Under the pieces are notes generated by a model, which had not been told where the DNA came from, did not search any database, and worked only from the letters and a program-made list of their open reading frames with translations. Shown here one piece after another: positions 1 to 8,412 of a stretch of DNA of 64,000 nucleotides. The number at the start of each line of letters is the position of its first letter. Position 1 is the stretch's first letter. The position numbers and the translations under genes were made by a program. Source of the stretch: Bradyrhizobium sp. AZCC 1721 (GTDB lineage: Bacteria; Pseudomonadota; Alphaproteobacteria; Rhizobiales; Xanthobacteraceae); the NCBI RefSeq assembly GCF_036924715.1, contig NZ_JAZHSB010000001.1, positions 62,001 to 126,000 on the forward strand, read 5' to 3'.

Positions 1-183
1 TTCGATGCGCAGATCAAGGCATGGGACGGCTTGATCGCCCAGCTCGGGTCGGATCCATTCATGAAGAAGGTGATGGACTCGCAGAAGGCATGGGTGCGCC
101 GCGTGGTTTACTACAACATGACCAACGCGACGGATTATCGTGGCGCCTTCGAGCACCACTTCCCGGGTGTGCTCAAGGTCTGA
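1..183 (+). CDS. TRAP transporter substrate-binding protein, C-terminal end (partial)
   Basis: The frame opens before the window and closes at TGA 181-183, leaving 60 residues. The tail (WDGLIAQLGSDPF, then VRRVVYYNMTNATDYRGAF) resembles the C-terminus of DctP-type periplasmic binding proteins. The assignment rests mainly on context, because the next two genes encode the small and large membrane subunits of a TRAP transporter in the usual P-Q-M order. It would bind a small organic anion in the periplasm; the ligand cannot be told from this fragment. Confidence 0.7.
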   Translation, partial: FDAQIKAWDGLIAQLGSDPFMKKVMDSQKAWVRRVVYYNMTNATDYRGAFEHHFPGVLKV

Positions 184-220
184 CGAGCTCGCAGCGCTTG
201 ATCGGCGGTACGAATAATGG

Positions 221-241
221 GCGGCGCGGTTGACGCGCCGC
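221..241 (+). other. Intercistronic hairpin between dctP and dctQ
   Basis: GCGGCGCG (221-228) and CGCGCCGC (234-241) form a perfect 8-bp stem with a 5-nt loop. No T-run follows. A hairpin after the binding-protein gene is often seen in transporter operons, where it lowers downstream expression or protects the upstream mRNA 3' end; that role is inferred. Confidence 0.5.
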
Positions 242-296
242 TCAGCCAGCAACTGGGGGACATCCGGATGTGCGATTTACCGCGAGCTCAACTCGC

Positions 297-899
297 ATGA
301 AGAAATTTCTGTTTTTCATCGATGAACTCAGCACATGGGTCGGCAAGGCGTTCGCCTGGCTGATTCTCGTCCTCACGCTCGGTGTCAGCTACGAGGTGTT
401 CATGCGCTACGTGCTGCGTGCGCCGACCACCTGGGCGTTCGACATCAGCTACATCACCTATGGCGCGATGTTCCTGATGGCCGGCGCCTATACGCTGTCG
501 CGCAACGGCCATGTGCGCGCCGACGTGGTCTACCGCCTCTGGTCGCCGCGCACCCAGGCGACGATGGATCTCATTCTTTACATTCTGTTCTTCCTGCCGG
601 CGATTGCGGCATTGATGTATTCGGGCTGGAATTATGCCGATATGTCAGTGCGCTTCCGCGAAGTCAGCATCTTCAGTCCGGCCGGCGTGCCGGTGTTTCC
701 GCTTAAGGCGCTGATCCCGGCCACCGGCGTTCTTCTGTTCCTGCAAGGATTCGCTGAAATCATCCGCTGCGTGCTGTGCATCCGCACCGGCCAATGGCCG
801 CAGCGCCTGCACGACGTGGAGGAGACCGAAAGCCTCATCATTCGCGAACATCAGCAGCATGCGGCCGAGCAGCAGAGCGAGAGGGGAGCAGGCGCATGA
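297..899 (+). CDS. dctQ: TRAP transporter small permease subunit (DctQ family)
   Basis: This 200-residue protein has four predicted membrane segments (about 17-37, 50-68, 88-110 and 133-155) and a charged C-terminal tail, the layout of DctQ small subunits. It should bridge the periplasmic binding protein and the large DctM permease in the inner membrane for ion-driven uptake of an organic acid. The start is uncertain: ATG 297 begins the typical MKK-hydrophobic N-terminus, but an in-frame GTG at 270 has a GGGGGA sequence upstream. The stop overlaps the dctM start by four bases (ATGA), showing translational coupling. Confidence 0.85.
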   Translation: MKKFLFFIDELSTWVGKAFAWLILVLTLGVSYEVFMRYVLRAPTTWAFDISYITYGAMFLMAGAYTLSRNGHVRADVVYRLWSPRTQATMDLILYILFFLPAIAALMYSGWNYADMSVRFREVSIFSPAGVPVFPLKALIPATGVLLFLQGFAEIIRCVLCIRTGQWPQRLHDVEETESLIIREHQQHAAEQQSERGAGA

Positions 900-2245
900 C
901 CGACCCTCAACTCGGCATGCTGATGCTGGGGCTTTTCATCTTCATCATCATGCTCGGCTTCCCGATCGCCTTCACGCTGATGGCGATGGGTGTCTCGTTC
1001 GGCTACTATGCGTACTACACGCCCGGTCAGGAGTTCTTCCAGAACCGCATCTTCACGCTGCTGGTGCAGAAGACGTTCGAGGTCACATCCAGCGACGTGC
1101 TGGTCGCAGTGCCGCTGTTTCTCTTCATGGGCTATCTGGTCGAACGCGCCAATATTCTCGACCGCCTGTTCCACTCGCTGCAATTGTCGATGAAGAACGT
1201 GCCCGGCGCGCTCGCGGTGGCCACGCTCATCACCTGCGCAATGTTCGCGACCGCCACCGGGATCGTCGGCGCCGTTGTCACGCTGATGGGCCTGCTGGCA
1301 TTGCCGGCGATGCTGCGCGCGGGTTACGACACCAAGCTGTCGGCTGGCGTGGTCTGCGCCGGCGGCTGCCTCGGCATCCTGATTCCGCCGAGCATTCTCC
1401 TGATCGTCTATGCGGCGACCGCCGGCGTTTCGGCGGTCAAGCTCTATGCGGCCGCATTCTTTCCGGGGTTCTTGCTGGCCTTGTTCTATGTCCTCTACGC
1501 GATGGCGCGGGCGATCATCAATCCCGCGCTGGCGCCGAAGCTGCCGCCCGAAGAGACCAACGTGCCGATCTCCACGGTGATCTGGGCGCTCGCCACGTCA
1601 TTCCTGCCGCTGGCGCTCCTCATCGTCGCCGTGCTCGGCGCCATCCTGTTCGGCTTGGCGACGCCGTCCGAAGCGGCGGCGGTAGGCGCTCTCATGAGCA
1701 TCGTTCTGGCAGCGGCCTATCGCTCGCTCAACTACACGATGATGCGCGAGTCGGTGTATCTGACCGTGCGCGCGACCGCGATGGTCTGCTACCTGTTCAT
1801 CGGCTCATGGACGTTCTCCGCGGTATTTGCCGTCCTCGGCGGACAGTCGGTGGTCGAGCAATTCTTCACCTCGCTGAATCTGTCACCGGTGCAGTTCCTG
1901 CTGCTGACCCAGATCATCATCTTCCTGCTCGGCTGGCCGCTGGAATGGACCGAGATCATCATCATCTTCGTGCCGATCTTCCTGCCGCTACTTCCCCAGT
2001 ATGGCATCGATCCAATCTTCTTCGGCATCCTGGTCGCATTGAACACACAGACTGCGTTCAATACGCCGCCCGTCGCGATGGCCGCCTTCTATTTGAAGGG
2101 CGTGGCGCCGCCGCAAGTGAAGCTCACCGACATCTTCTCCGGCGCGCTTCCCTTCGTCGGCCTGGTCTTCCTCACCATGGCGCTCGTCTACATCTTCCCG
2201 GAAATTGCGTTGTGGTTGCCCAGCTATCTCTATGGATCGCGGTGA
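896..2245 (+). CDS. dctM: TRAP transporter large permease subunit (DctM family)
   Basis: A 449-residue, very hydrophobic protein with about a dozen membrane segments and the family length and texture of DctM, for example PSEAAAVGAL and NTQTAFNTPPVAMAAF near the C-terminus. It is the transport channel of the TRAP system. The start at 896 overlaps the dctQ stop and has a GAGGGGAG ribosome-binding site at about 879-886; a longer upstream frame exists but would overlap dctQ extensively. An amidase gene follows 31 bases later, so the imported substrate may be an amide or related carboxylate, which is only an inference. Confidence 0.9.
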   Translation: MTDPQLGMLMLGLFIFIIMLGFPIAFTLMAMGVSFGYYAYYTPGQEFFQNRIFTLLVQKTFEVTSSDVLVAVPLFLFMGYLVERANILDRLFHSLQLSMKNVPGALAVATLITCAMFATATGIVGAVVTLMGLLALPAMLRAGYDTKLSAGVVCAGGCLGILIPPSILLIVYAATAGVSAVKLYAAAFFPGFLLALFYVLYAMARAIINPALAPKLPPEETNVPISTVIWALATSFLPLALLIVAVLGAILFGLATPSEAAAVGALMSIVLAAAYRSLNYTMMRESVYLTVRATAMVCYLFIGSWTFSAVFAVLGGQSVVEQFFTSLNLSPVQFLLLTQIIIFLLGWPLEWTEIIIIFVPIFLPLLPQYGIDPIFFGILVALNTQTAFNTPPVAMAAFYLKGVAPPQVKLTDIFSGALPFVGLVFLTMALVYIFPEIALWLPSYLYGSR

Positions 2246-2276
2246 GCCGGCCCGGTAAAGCGCTGAAAGGATGCGC

Positions 2277-3692
2277 ATGAGTCTCAATGCGCTCGGGCTT
2301 GCGGAAGCGGCGGCCGGCATCCGCGACGGCCGGCTCAGCTCAGTGGAGCTTGTCGCCGACTGTTTGAAACGCATCGACGAGGCCGATCGCGACATCGAGG
2401 CGTGGGCATTCCTCGATCGCGACTACGCGATGCGGCAGGCCGAGGCCGCCGACGACCATCGCAAGCAGGGCAAGGCCACAGGCCCGCTGCATGGCGTGCC
2501 GCTGGGCATCAAGGACATCTTCGATACCGGCGACATGCCGACGGAACTCGGATCCAGCCTGTGGGCCGGACGCACGCCGCGCCGCGATGCGACGGCGGTG
2601 GCGCGCCTGCGGGCCGCAGGGGCCGTGATCCTCGGCAAGACGGTGACGACCGAGTATGCCTATTTCAATCCCGGCAAGACCCGAAATCCGCACAACCCGG
2701 CTCACACGCCGGGCGGATCGTCGTCGGGCTCCGCCGCGGCGGTTGCGGCGCTGATGGTGCCGGGCGCCATCGGCTCGCAGACCAACGGGTCCGTGATCCG
2801 CCCTGCTGCCTTCTGCGGGGTGGTTGGCTTCAAGCCGACACACGGTCTCATTCCACGGAGTGGCGCGCTACTGCTATCGCGGGCACTCGATCATGTCGGC
2901 GTGTTTGCGCGATCGGTCGACGACGCAGCACTGCTGGCACAGACGCTTGCGGGTTTCGACGAGGAAGATCCGGATACGCGCCCTCTTGCCCCTCCCCGCT
3001 TTGTCGAAATGGCGGCAAGCGAGCCGCCATTACCGCCGCGGTTCGCCTTCGTGCGCTCGCCCGCGTGGAAGCATGTCGAGCAGGTGACGACGGAGGCGTT
3101 TGCCGAATTGGTGGAAGTGCTGGGCGAGCAAGTTTCCGAGGTCGAGATCGGCCCGAGTTTCGACCGCGCTGTCGACATGCACCGCACCGTCATGGAAGTG
3201 GAGATGGCGCACAACCTGCATCGCGATTTCGAGCAGGGCGGCGAATCCCTAAGCCTGGTACTGCGCGCGCTGATCGAGCGCGGGCGCCAGGTTCCGGCCG
3301 TCGACTACACACGCGCCTTGGCCGGCAGCGCGCCGCTCAACGCGACGCTCGACGGCGTGTTTGGCGAATACGACGCGATTCTGACCCCGTCTGCACCGGG
3401 CCCGGCGCCGCGCGGCCTCGACAGTACCGGCAACCCCGTGTTCTGCTCGATGTGGACCTATCTCGGCACGCCGGCGGTGACGCTGCCGCTGCTGCAATCG
3501 GACAGCGGCCTGCCCATTGGCGTTCAGTTGATTGGGCGCCGCGGCAACGATGCGCGGCTCCTGCGGACGGCCAACTGGCTAGTCAAAACTCTCGGAAAAG
3601 GCGGCCGCGACAGAGCCGCGCCTGCCAAAACCGGTGCCAAGACCCGTGCTAAGACCAGTGCGCGTCGCGCGAAAACAAGGAGCGACAGATGA
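2277..3692 (+). CDS. Amidase signature family hydrolase
   Basis: A 471-residue amidase. The Ser-cisSer-Lys apparatus is visible: Lys79 in GIKDIFDT, the GGSSSGS stretch at 146-152, and the nucleophile serine about residue 172 in SQTNGSV. It hydrolyses a C-N amide bond, but the substrate cannot be read from sequence. The C-terminus is a low-complexity Lys/Arg/Thr/Ala tail of about 25 residues. ATG 2277 is preferred over ATG 2271 because GAAAGG (2265-2270) then sits six bases upstream. The gene follows dctM closely and its stop overlaps the next small gene (ATGA), so it probably belongs to the TRAP operon. Confidence 0.88.
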   Translation: MSLNALGLAEAAAGIRDGRLSSVELVADCLKRIDEADRDIEAWAFLDRDYAMRQAEAADDHRKQGKATGPLHGVPLGIKDIFDTGDMPTELGSSLWAGRTPRRDATAVARLRAAGAVILGKTVTTEYAYFNPGKTRNPHNPAHTPGGSSSGSAAAVAALMVPGAIGSQTNGSVIRPAAFCGVVGFKPTHGLIPRSGALLLSRALDHVGVFARSVDDAALLAQTLAGFDEEDPDTRPLAPPRFVEMAASEPPLPPRFAFVRSPAWKHVEQVTTEAFAELVEVLGEQVSEVEIGPSFDRAVDMHRTVMEVEMAHNLHRDFEQGGESLSLVLRALIERGRQVPAVDYTRALAGSAPLNATLDGVFGEYDAILTPSAPGPAPRGLDSTGNPVFCSMWTYLGTPAVTLPLLQSDSGLPIGVQLIGRRGNDARLLRTANWLVKTLGKGGRDRAAPAKTGAKTRAKTSARRAKTRSDR

Positions 3693-3862
3693 CGAATTTC
3701 ATCACCGGACTGATCGGCGTTGCCGGCGTCTGCGCGTTTCTCGGCATCATGCTCTGGTGGATCAAGGCGGTGCCGCTGATCATCATCTGCGTGTTGGTGA
3801 TGGCGCTGTTGATCTACGATTTCTACCAATCGCTGCGCGCCAACGGCAATGGGGCGGGATAG
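3689..3862 (+). CDS. Small hydrophobic membrane protein, 57 aa
   Basis: A 57-residue frame starting at ATG 3689, four bases inside the end of the amidase gene (ATGA overlap), with a strong AAGGAG site at 3677-3682. It contains two hydrophobic stretches (about residues 5-24 and 27-45) separated by WWIKAVP, so it is likely a two-helix inner-membrane protein. I do not recognise the family. Tight coupling to the amidase and TRAP genes suggests an accessory role with them, but no function can be assigned. Confidence 0.7.
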   Translation: MTNFITGLIGVAGVCAFLGIMLWWIKAVPLIIICVLVMALLIYDFYQSLRANGNGAG

Positions 3863-3883
3863 ATCGCGGCCGCCCGGCGCCTT

Positions 3884-4105
3884 CTACTGCCCGGCGCTCG
3901 CTAGCTTCCGCTGGCAGGCCTTGCTGATCCGTGAGCGGTTCTGCTTCAGGCAGGCCAGAATGACCTGATCACCATCCTGCATCTGCGCCCGGCAATACCG
4001 CGAGACGTCGCGCGCGCACTCGTCATGCCCCTCTCTTTTTTGTGTTTGTGCCGACACGCTTGAGGCCATCAGGATCAGCGGAATGACGAAAAGGATCTTG
4101 GTCAT
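3884..4105 (-). CDS. Small secreted Cys-containing protein (paralogue of the 4337-4615 gene)
   Basis: A 73-residue protein with a clear signal peptide (MTKILFVIPLILMASSVSA, cleaved near AQT). The mature part holds four cysteines in the pattern C-x8-C ... C-x11-C (DECARDVSRYC, then ACLKQNRSRISKAC). This resembles the short cysteine-rich repeat found in small periplasmic proteins of rhizobia. The neighbour at 4337-4615 shows the same arrangement (CTGDAFRLC, ACMIKHRADLSAGC), so the two are probably paralogues. Function is unknown. Confidence 0.65.
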   Translation of the reverse strand: MTKILFVIPLILMASSVSAQTQKREGHDECARDVSRYCRAQMQDGDQVILACLKQNRSRISKACQRKLASAGQ

Positions 4106-4150
4106 TTGTTATGCCTTCGTAGCCGGGAAACGCGATCAGCGCGCTCTATA

Positions 4151-4194
4151 GCGTTTTCTGGCGAGGTTGGAACCGGTCCGCGTCAGGAAAACGC
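4151..4194. repeat. Short imperfect palindromic repeat
   Basis: GCGTTTTCTG (4151-4160) is answered by CAGGAAAACGC (4184-4194) around a centre containing AACCGGT. The arrangement matches a short dispersed palindrome common in Bradyrhizobium intergenic regions. It lies between the two small secreted-protein genes. Besides this element and the terminator at 4283-4316, the spacer shows nothing else. Confidence 0.5.
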
Positions 4195-4282
4195 GTCAAA
4201 CAGGAATCCAGTGCGTCAAAATCCCGGCCGCACGCATTTGTGAACGGTGAAATGCCTCGTTCGCGTTGTGAACGCCGCGAAA

Positions 4283-4316
4283 CGAAAAACGCCTGCGTCG
4301 CATCGCCGCAAGCGTT
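4283..4316 (-). terminator. Intrinsic terminator of the 4337-4615 gene
   Basis: Read on the minus strand, AACGCTTGCG pairs with CGCAGGCGTT (plus-strand positions 307-316 and 288-297 of the 4 kb block, one G-U pair), followed directly by a T-rich run. It lies about 20 bases beyond the stop of the minus-strand gene ending at 4337. Confidence 0.65.
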
Positions 4317-4336
4317 CCCGGAAGCCGGAGGGCCGA

Positions 4337-4615
4337 CTATTGCGCTGCGAGCTTGCCCTTCTTCGCCGCGAGATCGCGATCCATCACGGTGCGGCAGCCC
4401 GCGCTCAGGTCGGCGCGATGCTTGATCATGCAGGCGGTGATTTTCGGAATATTCGGGATTTCCGAGCTGCAGAGGCGGAATGCGTCGCCGGTGCACATCT
4501 GCTGCTGCTCAGAGGTGAAGGCGAAGCTCGCGGTCGACGAAGCAGCGGCGAACGAGGCGGTCAAGGCCAGCACTAGACTGACCTTGCGAACGGCATTGAA
4601 GAACACTGCGGTCAT
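4337..4615 (-). CDS. Small secreted Cys-containing protein
   Basis: A 92-residue protein. ATG 4615 is chosen because an AGGAG site lies just upstream and an export signal follows (a hydrophobic stretch ending ASFA, residues about 13-35). The mature region has the pattern CTGDAFRLC then ACMIKHRADLSAGC, matching the gene at 3884-4105. The C-terminus is basic and alanine-rich. Likely periplasmic; function unknown. It has its own intrinsic terminator downstream, so it is probably transcribed alone. Confidence 0.7.
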   Translation of the reverse strand: MTAVFFNAVRKVSLVLALTASFAAASSTASFAFTSEQQQMCTGDAFRLCSSEIPNIPKITACMIKHRADLSAGCRTVMDRDLAAKKGKLAAQ

Positions 4616-4823
4616 TGTCGGCTCCTGTTGGCTCGGCAGGCGAGCCCGTTGTTGATGGCAGGAGCATGCGCTCGGAACCGCGGGGCGACTGTGACTGACC
4701 TCACTCGCGCATAACACCCTCATTTCCTTGTCCTAACCGGCGCTTGTTCGCGAGACGTTAAGACATTGTTGGCATTAATGGCCCGTTGCGTGTGTGTACC
4801 CCGAGTATGTGGAAAGAGTAGCG

Positions 4824-5852
4824 ATGCGTAATGCGTTGGGCCTGATGCTGGCCAGTGTAGTGACGGCGCTGGTGATCACCGGCGTTTGGTTCTGGACCTC
4901 CTCGCCGCGGGCCGACGCGGTTGCACCCCAAACCGTTGCCGCCCGTGCGGCCGAGCCGGCGCCCGCCGCAGCCAGGCCCGCACTGAGGGACGACGTCGAG
5001 ACCACGGGCTCGCTCTCGAAGCCGACCCCTGCCCCCGCGCCCATTCCCGCAGCCCAGCCGATGCGATCGGCCTGCGCCAATCCCGACGCACTCGGCGTCA
5101 GCCGCACCGTCGTGATCGACACCACCGGCGGCCCCGGCTTCGGCTTCCTGCAATACAAGCAGTTCGACTTCCTGACTGAGAAGGAGGTCGTGCTGACCTT
5201 CGACGACGGCCCGTGGCCGACCACGCCCGCTGTGCTCAAGGCGCTATCGGATGAATGCACCAAGGCCCTGTTCTTCCCGGTCGGCAAGCACACGACTTAT
5301 CATCCCGAGATTCTCAAGCAGGTCGCGACCGCCGGCCACACCATCGGCTCGCATACCTGGTCGCACGCCCATCTCGACGGCAAGAAGCTGACCGAGCCGC
5401 AGGTGAGAGAAGAGATCGAGAAGGGCTTTAGCGCCGTGAAGATGGCGCTGGGAACGGCACCCGCGCCGTTCTTCCGCTTCCCGGGGCTCGCGCACACGCA
5501 GGCCGCGCTCGGCTATCTCGCCTCGCGCAACATCTCGATGTTTTCAGTTGATGTCGATTCCAACGACTTCAAATCGTCGGGTCCGGACCAGGTGATCCAG
5601 AACGTCATGACCAAGCTCGACAAGCAGGGCAAGGGCGTCATCCTGATGCACGATCTGCAGAAAAATACCGCACTGGCTTTGCCGACGCTGCTGCGCCGCC
5701 TCAAAGCCGGCGGCTACAAGGTCGTGCAGATGAAGGCCAAGGAGCAGCTCGAAACCCTGCCCGAATATGACGCGATGCTGGTGAAGGACCAGAAAATGCC
5801 GGCAGTTGCCAGCCGCCCGATCAGCAGCGTGGTGCAGACGGTTTCGCAGTAA
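4824..5852 (+). CDS. Polysaccharide deacetylase (NodB homology domain)
   Basis: A 342-residue carbohydrate esterase family 4 protein. An N-terminal membrane anchor (about residues 5-24) is followed by a Pro/Ala-rich linker and the NodB domain from about residue 115. Motifs seen: TFDDGPWP (metal-binding and base Asp), SHTWSHAHLDG (His ligands), FFRFPG, DVDSNDF and ILMHD. The predicted activity is metal-dependent N- or O-deacetylation of cell-wall or surface polysaccharide outside the cytoplasm. ATG 4824 is chosen because GGAAAG lies seven bases upstream; the longer GTG 4794 start lacks this. A strong bidirectional terminator follows. Confidence 0.88.
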   Translation: MRNALGLMLASVVTALVITGVWFWTSSPRADAVAPQTVAARAAEPAPAAARPALRDDVETTGSLSKPTPAPAPIPAAQPMRSACANPDALGVSRTVVIDTTGGPGFGFLQYKQFDFLTEKEVVLTFDDGPWPTTPAVLKALSDECTKALFFPVGKHTTYHPEILKQVATAGHTIGSHTWSHAHLDGKKLTEPQVREEIEKGFSAVKMALGTAPAPFFRFPGLAHTQAALGYLASRNISMFSVDVDSNDFKSSGPDQVIQNVMTKLDKQGKGVILMHDLQKNTALALPTLLRRLKAGGYKVVQMKAKEQLETLPEYDAMLVKDQKMPAVASRPISSVVQTVSQ

Positions 5853-5873
5853 GCCGATAGGCTCAAGCGTCAC

Positions 5874-5916
5874 GCAAAACGCGCCCCTCGGAGTAATCCC
5901 GAGGGGCGCGTTTTGC
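5874..5916. terminator. Strong bidirectional intrinsic terminator
   Basis: A perfect 18-bp stem (5874-5891 with 5899-5916) around a 7-nt loop. Both ends of the stem carry four A or four T residues, so transcripts in either direction get a GC-rich hairpin with a U-tract. It sits between the convergent deacetylase and the small minus-strand gene at 5928. Confidence 0.9.
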
Positions 5917-5927
5917 TTTGGCAGTGT

Positions 5928-6332
5928 TTACCAGTAGATCCCGTGGCGATGCAGCTCGCGGACGATGCGCGCTTCGATCCAGTGGTGCCTGCGGCGCGGC
6001 TTCATGTTTCTCGACATGAACGCCGTTCTCCGGGCAACGGGCCTCCCGCGCTCGGCTCTCGACCGCTCAGCGGCCGGCTGTTGAACCTTTGCCGCCACCT
6101 TGGGCGCCTCGGCCTTCGATGTCTCAGCCTTCGGAGTCTCGGCCTTGAGCTCGATCGCCGGCCGCTCGACATATTTCGGCGGTTCCGGCGGCTGCGGGAC
6201 TTCAGCGGTTTTCGGTGCATCGACGGCCTTCGCGGACGCCCGCTCGATGCCACCCAGCGACAAGCTCCGATCCCCAGCCTGAGCAGCAGCGGATGCCAGA
6301 ACGAATCCTGCGATGAGAATGAGCTTACGCAT
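5928..6332 (-). CDS. Hypothetical secreted Pro/Glu/Lys-rich protein
   Basis: A 134-residue protein with a signal peptide (residues 1-19, ending AAAQA). Then comes a low-complexity middle rich in Ala, Pro, Glu and Lys, with a repeated AETPKAETSKAEAPK pattern at about 63-78, and a strongly basic C-terminal part (KPRRRHHWIEARIVRELHRHG). The minus-strand start at 6332 has a GGGGAG site eight bases upstream. No family recognised; probably periplasmic or envelope-associated. It may be overlooked because a much longer frame runs through from the hemY region. Confidence 0.6.
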   Translation of the reverse strand: MRKLILIAGFVLASAAAQAGDRSLSLGGIERASAKAVDAPKTAEVPQPPEPPKYVERPAIELKAETPKAETSKAEAPKVAAKVQQPAAERSRAERGRPVARRTAFMSRNMKPRRRHHWIEARIVRELHRHGIYW

Positions 6333-6454
6333 GTTGGTGTCTCCCCTTGAGGTCGAGGCGGAGACTAGGCCGGGCAGGCGGTGCTTTATGTGAGACAGGT
6401 CACGCAACGGAGTTGTGAGCGTGCCTGACGAGTTCTGAGAATTTCGGAAAAGCG

Positions 6455-6530
6455 TGGTGCCGCAAACAGGACTCGAACCTGTGACCCCGTCATTACGAAT
6501 GACGTGCTCTACCAACTGAGCTATTGCGGC
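6455..6530 (-). tRNA. tRNA-Thr (anticodon CGT)
   Basis: On the minus strand the sequence folds as a full cloverleaf: acceptor GCCGCAA/TTGCGGC, D arm with AGTTGGTAGA, anticodon stem CGTCA/TGACG with loop TTCGTAA (anticodon CGT, Thr), and a T arm containing GGTTCGAGTCC. The CCA end is encoded (6455-6457). Confidence 0.95.
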
Positions 6531-6625
6531 GGACCGAAGCGGCGTCCGGGCGTTAGCCGCGAACGCCCGCACCTGATATCGGGGAGCGCCCCGATTGGCA
6601 AGAAAAACGCTAGGCCTCCGAAACG

Positions 6626-8404
6626 CTAGCTGCCGCCCCAACGTGACAAAAATCCCCGCCAGCCGCCGGCCTGGGCCTTGGGCGGGGCGAGTTGTTCCGC
6701 GAATTCGTCCGCCGGGCCGTCCTCGTCGATACCAGGGTCGTCCGGGGCTCGAATGAGGGGGATTACGGCGGGAATCGAGGCCGGAACCGTCTTTGGAATA
6801 TCCTGCCGCGAACGGAACAGCGGGGCCGGCTGGCTTGGTACCGGTTCGGCCGGCTTGGGCGGGGCTGCCTCCGGCGTCGGAAGAATGGTGGCTGCTTCGG
6901 GGCGGGGAGCCTCGGCGGGAGGCACTTCGGCGACAGCCGCGGGTGGCGGCACATTGTCCTGCGCGGCCGGTGCCGCGGGCGTTTCGGGCGTAACCGGGGC
7001 GGCGGGCTCGGCGGGCTGCTCGTCCACGGCCTCGGGCGGTGCAATCACCACGGCACGGCGCGGCGTTGCCAACATGGCTTCCTCGAACGGGGAGGATTCG
7101 ATCGTGCTCGCCTTGTCGGACGGCAGCGCCGCGACCGGCGTCTGCCACTGGAAGGCATCGAGCCGCCCGGTGACGGGGGAGACCGGCCGCCAGCGATCAC
7201 TGACATAGCCGTCCGCGGTCCAGGCCGGATCGTGCAGCGCGCGCACCGCGCGCAAGGTCCACGCGCGCGCACGGCCACTATCGCCGTGCTCGGTGCGCTC
7301 GATCTCGGCCATCAACAGCGCGACCCGCTGCGTCGGCTGAGCGATGAAGGGTGCCAGCGCCTCGCGTGCCTTGGTGAACTCAGACGCATCGATCGCAGCG
7401 CGCGCGATCGCCAGCGCGCCCTCGATGTGACCAGGCACTTTCGCTGCCAGCGTCTCCACCCGCACCAGCCGTTGCCGCGCGGAATCCCCCAACTTCACAT
7501 GGGCATAGGCATCGGCCAGATCCGGATGCGGCTGCGCCAGCCACGCCGTCTCGACAAGCCGCATCGAGCGCCGCACCTGGTGCGCTTCGCTCTCGAACTT
7601 GCTCGCCAGCACCGCGGCGGGCACCAGCGTCGGCGCCAGCTTGACCGCCTCCATCACGCTCTCGCGCGCCAGGTCGCGATCGACCTTTTCCAGTTCGAGC
7701 GCGCGCGCGGTCAGCAGCACGCCGCGCTGCCGGCGATAGGTCGCCTTGTCGATCAGCCCGGCCGATTGATTGTTGTCGAGGATCTTTAGCGCGCCGCCCC
7801 AGTCGCCCTTGGCGCAGCAGAAGCCGAGCACGGCGTGCGATGCCCATGACGACGACGGCGACAGCTTTAGTGCTTCCTCGGCGAGCATGACGGCGGCGAC
7901 GGGATCGTCGGCGCGCTGCGCCTCGATGAACAGGCCGCGCAAGCCCAACAGCCGCGTGTCTTCACGCTCGGCCATGGCGCGGAAGGCGCGCTGCGCGCCC
8001 TCGCGGTCGCCGTCGAGCTGCGCCGATTGCGCGTGCAGCAGCAGGGCCAGCGGATCATGCGCCGCATGCTTTCGCGCAGCGTCCGCGTGGATGCGGGCAG
8101 CCGTGGAATCGCCATGGCCGATCGCGAGCAGGCCTTGCGTGATTGCATGCCGGCCGCGGGCCTGACGACGTTCGCGCCGATTGCGGCGGATCCGTTGCGG
8201 TGTGCGCCACAGGCCGCGCAGGGTCGCCCACAGCATCATCGCCGCGACGATGACGATGCCGAGCGCCAGCATGAACACCGGCAGCGTGGTCTGCGCGCGA
8301 TAGCCGCCCCACGACAGCACGACATCGCCGGTCTGCTCGGCAATCCAGGCCGCGCCCGCTGCACCGAGCGCGATCAACAGCAGAAACAGAATGATCCGGA
8401 CCAT
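6626..8404 (-). CDS. hemY: HemY-family membrane protein with TPR-like repeats
   Basis: A 592-residue protein. Two membrane segments (about 3-22 and 42-64) precede a helical region of TPR-like repeats (about 85-400) and a Pro/Ala/Glu-rich tail. This is the proteobacterial HemY N-terminal family that accompanies hemC, hemD and hemX. It is not the oxygen-dependent protoporphyrinogen oxidase also called HemY. The exact role in haem synthesis is not settled for the family. It follows the hemX-like gene by eight bases, so both are in the hemD operon. Confidence 0.85.
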   Translation of the reverse strand: MVRIILFLLLIALGAAGAAWIAEQTGDVVLSWGGYRAQTTLPVFMLALGIVIVAAMMLWATLRGLWRTPQRIRRNRRERRQARGRHAITQGLLAIGHGDSTAARIHADAARKHAAHDPLALLLHAQSAQLDGDREGAQRAFRAMAEREDTRLLGLRGLFIEAQRADDPVAAVMLAEEALKLSPSSSWASHAVLGFCCAKGDWGGALKILDNNQSAGLIDKATYRRQRGVLLTARALELEKVDRDLARESVMEAVKLAPTLVPAAVLASKFESEAHQVRRSMRLVETAWLAQPHPDLADAYAHVKLGDSARQRLVRVETLAAKVPGHIEGALAIARAAIDASEFTKAREALAPFIAQPTQRVALLMAEIERTEHGDSGRARAWTLRAVRALHDPAWTADGYVSDRWRPVSPVTGRLDAFQWQTPVAALPSDKASTIESSPFEEAMLATPRRAVVIAPPEAVDEQPAEPAAPVTPETPAAPAAQDNVPPPAAVAEVPPAEAPRPEAATILPTPEAAPPKPAEPVPSQPAPLFRSRQDIPKTVPASIPAVIPLIRAPDDPGIDEDGPADEFAEQLAPPKAQAGGWRGFLSRWGGS

Positions 8405-8412
8405 TGAAATCC

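Noticed and set aside
859..2280. A 473-codon frame in another phase over dctM
   Set aside because: dctM is clear by membrane pattern and operon overlap; this frame is Arg-rich shadow.
6626..8404. Oxygen-dependent protoporphyrinogen oxidase (the other protein called HemY)
   Set aside because: There is no FAD-binding motif; the membrane helices plus TPR-like repeats fit the HemY_N family instead.
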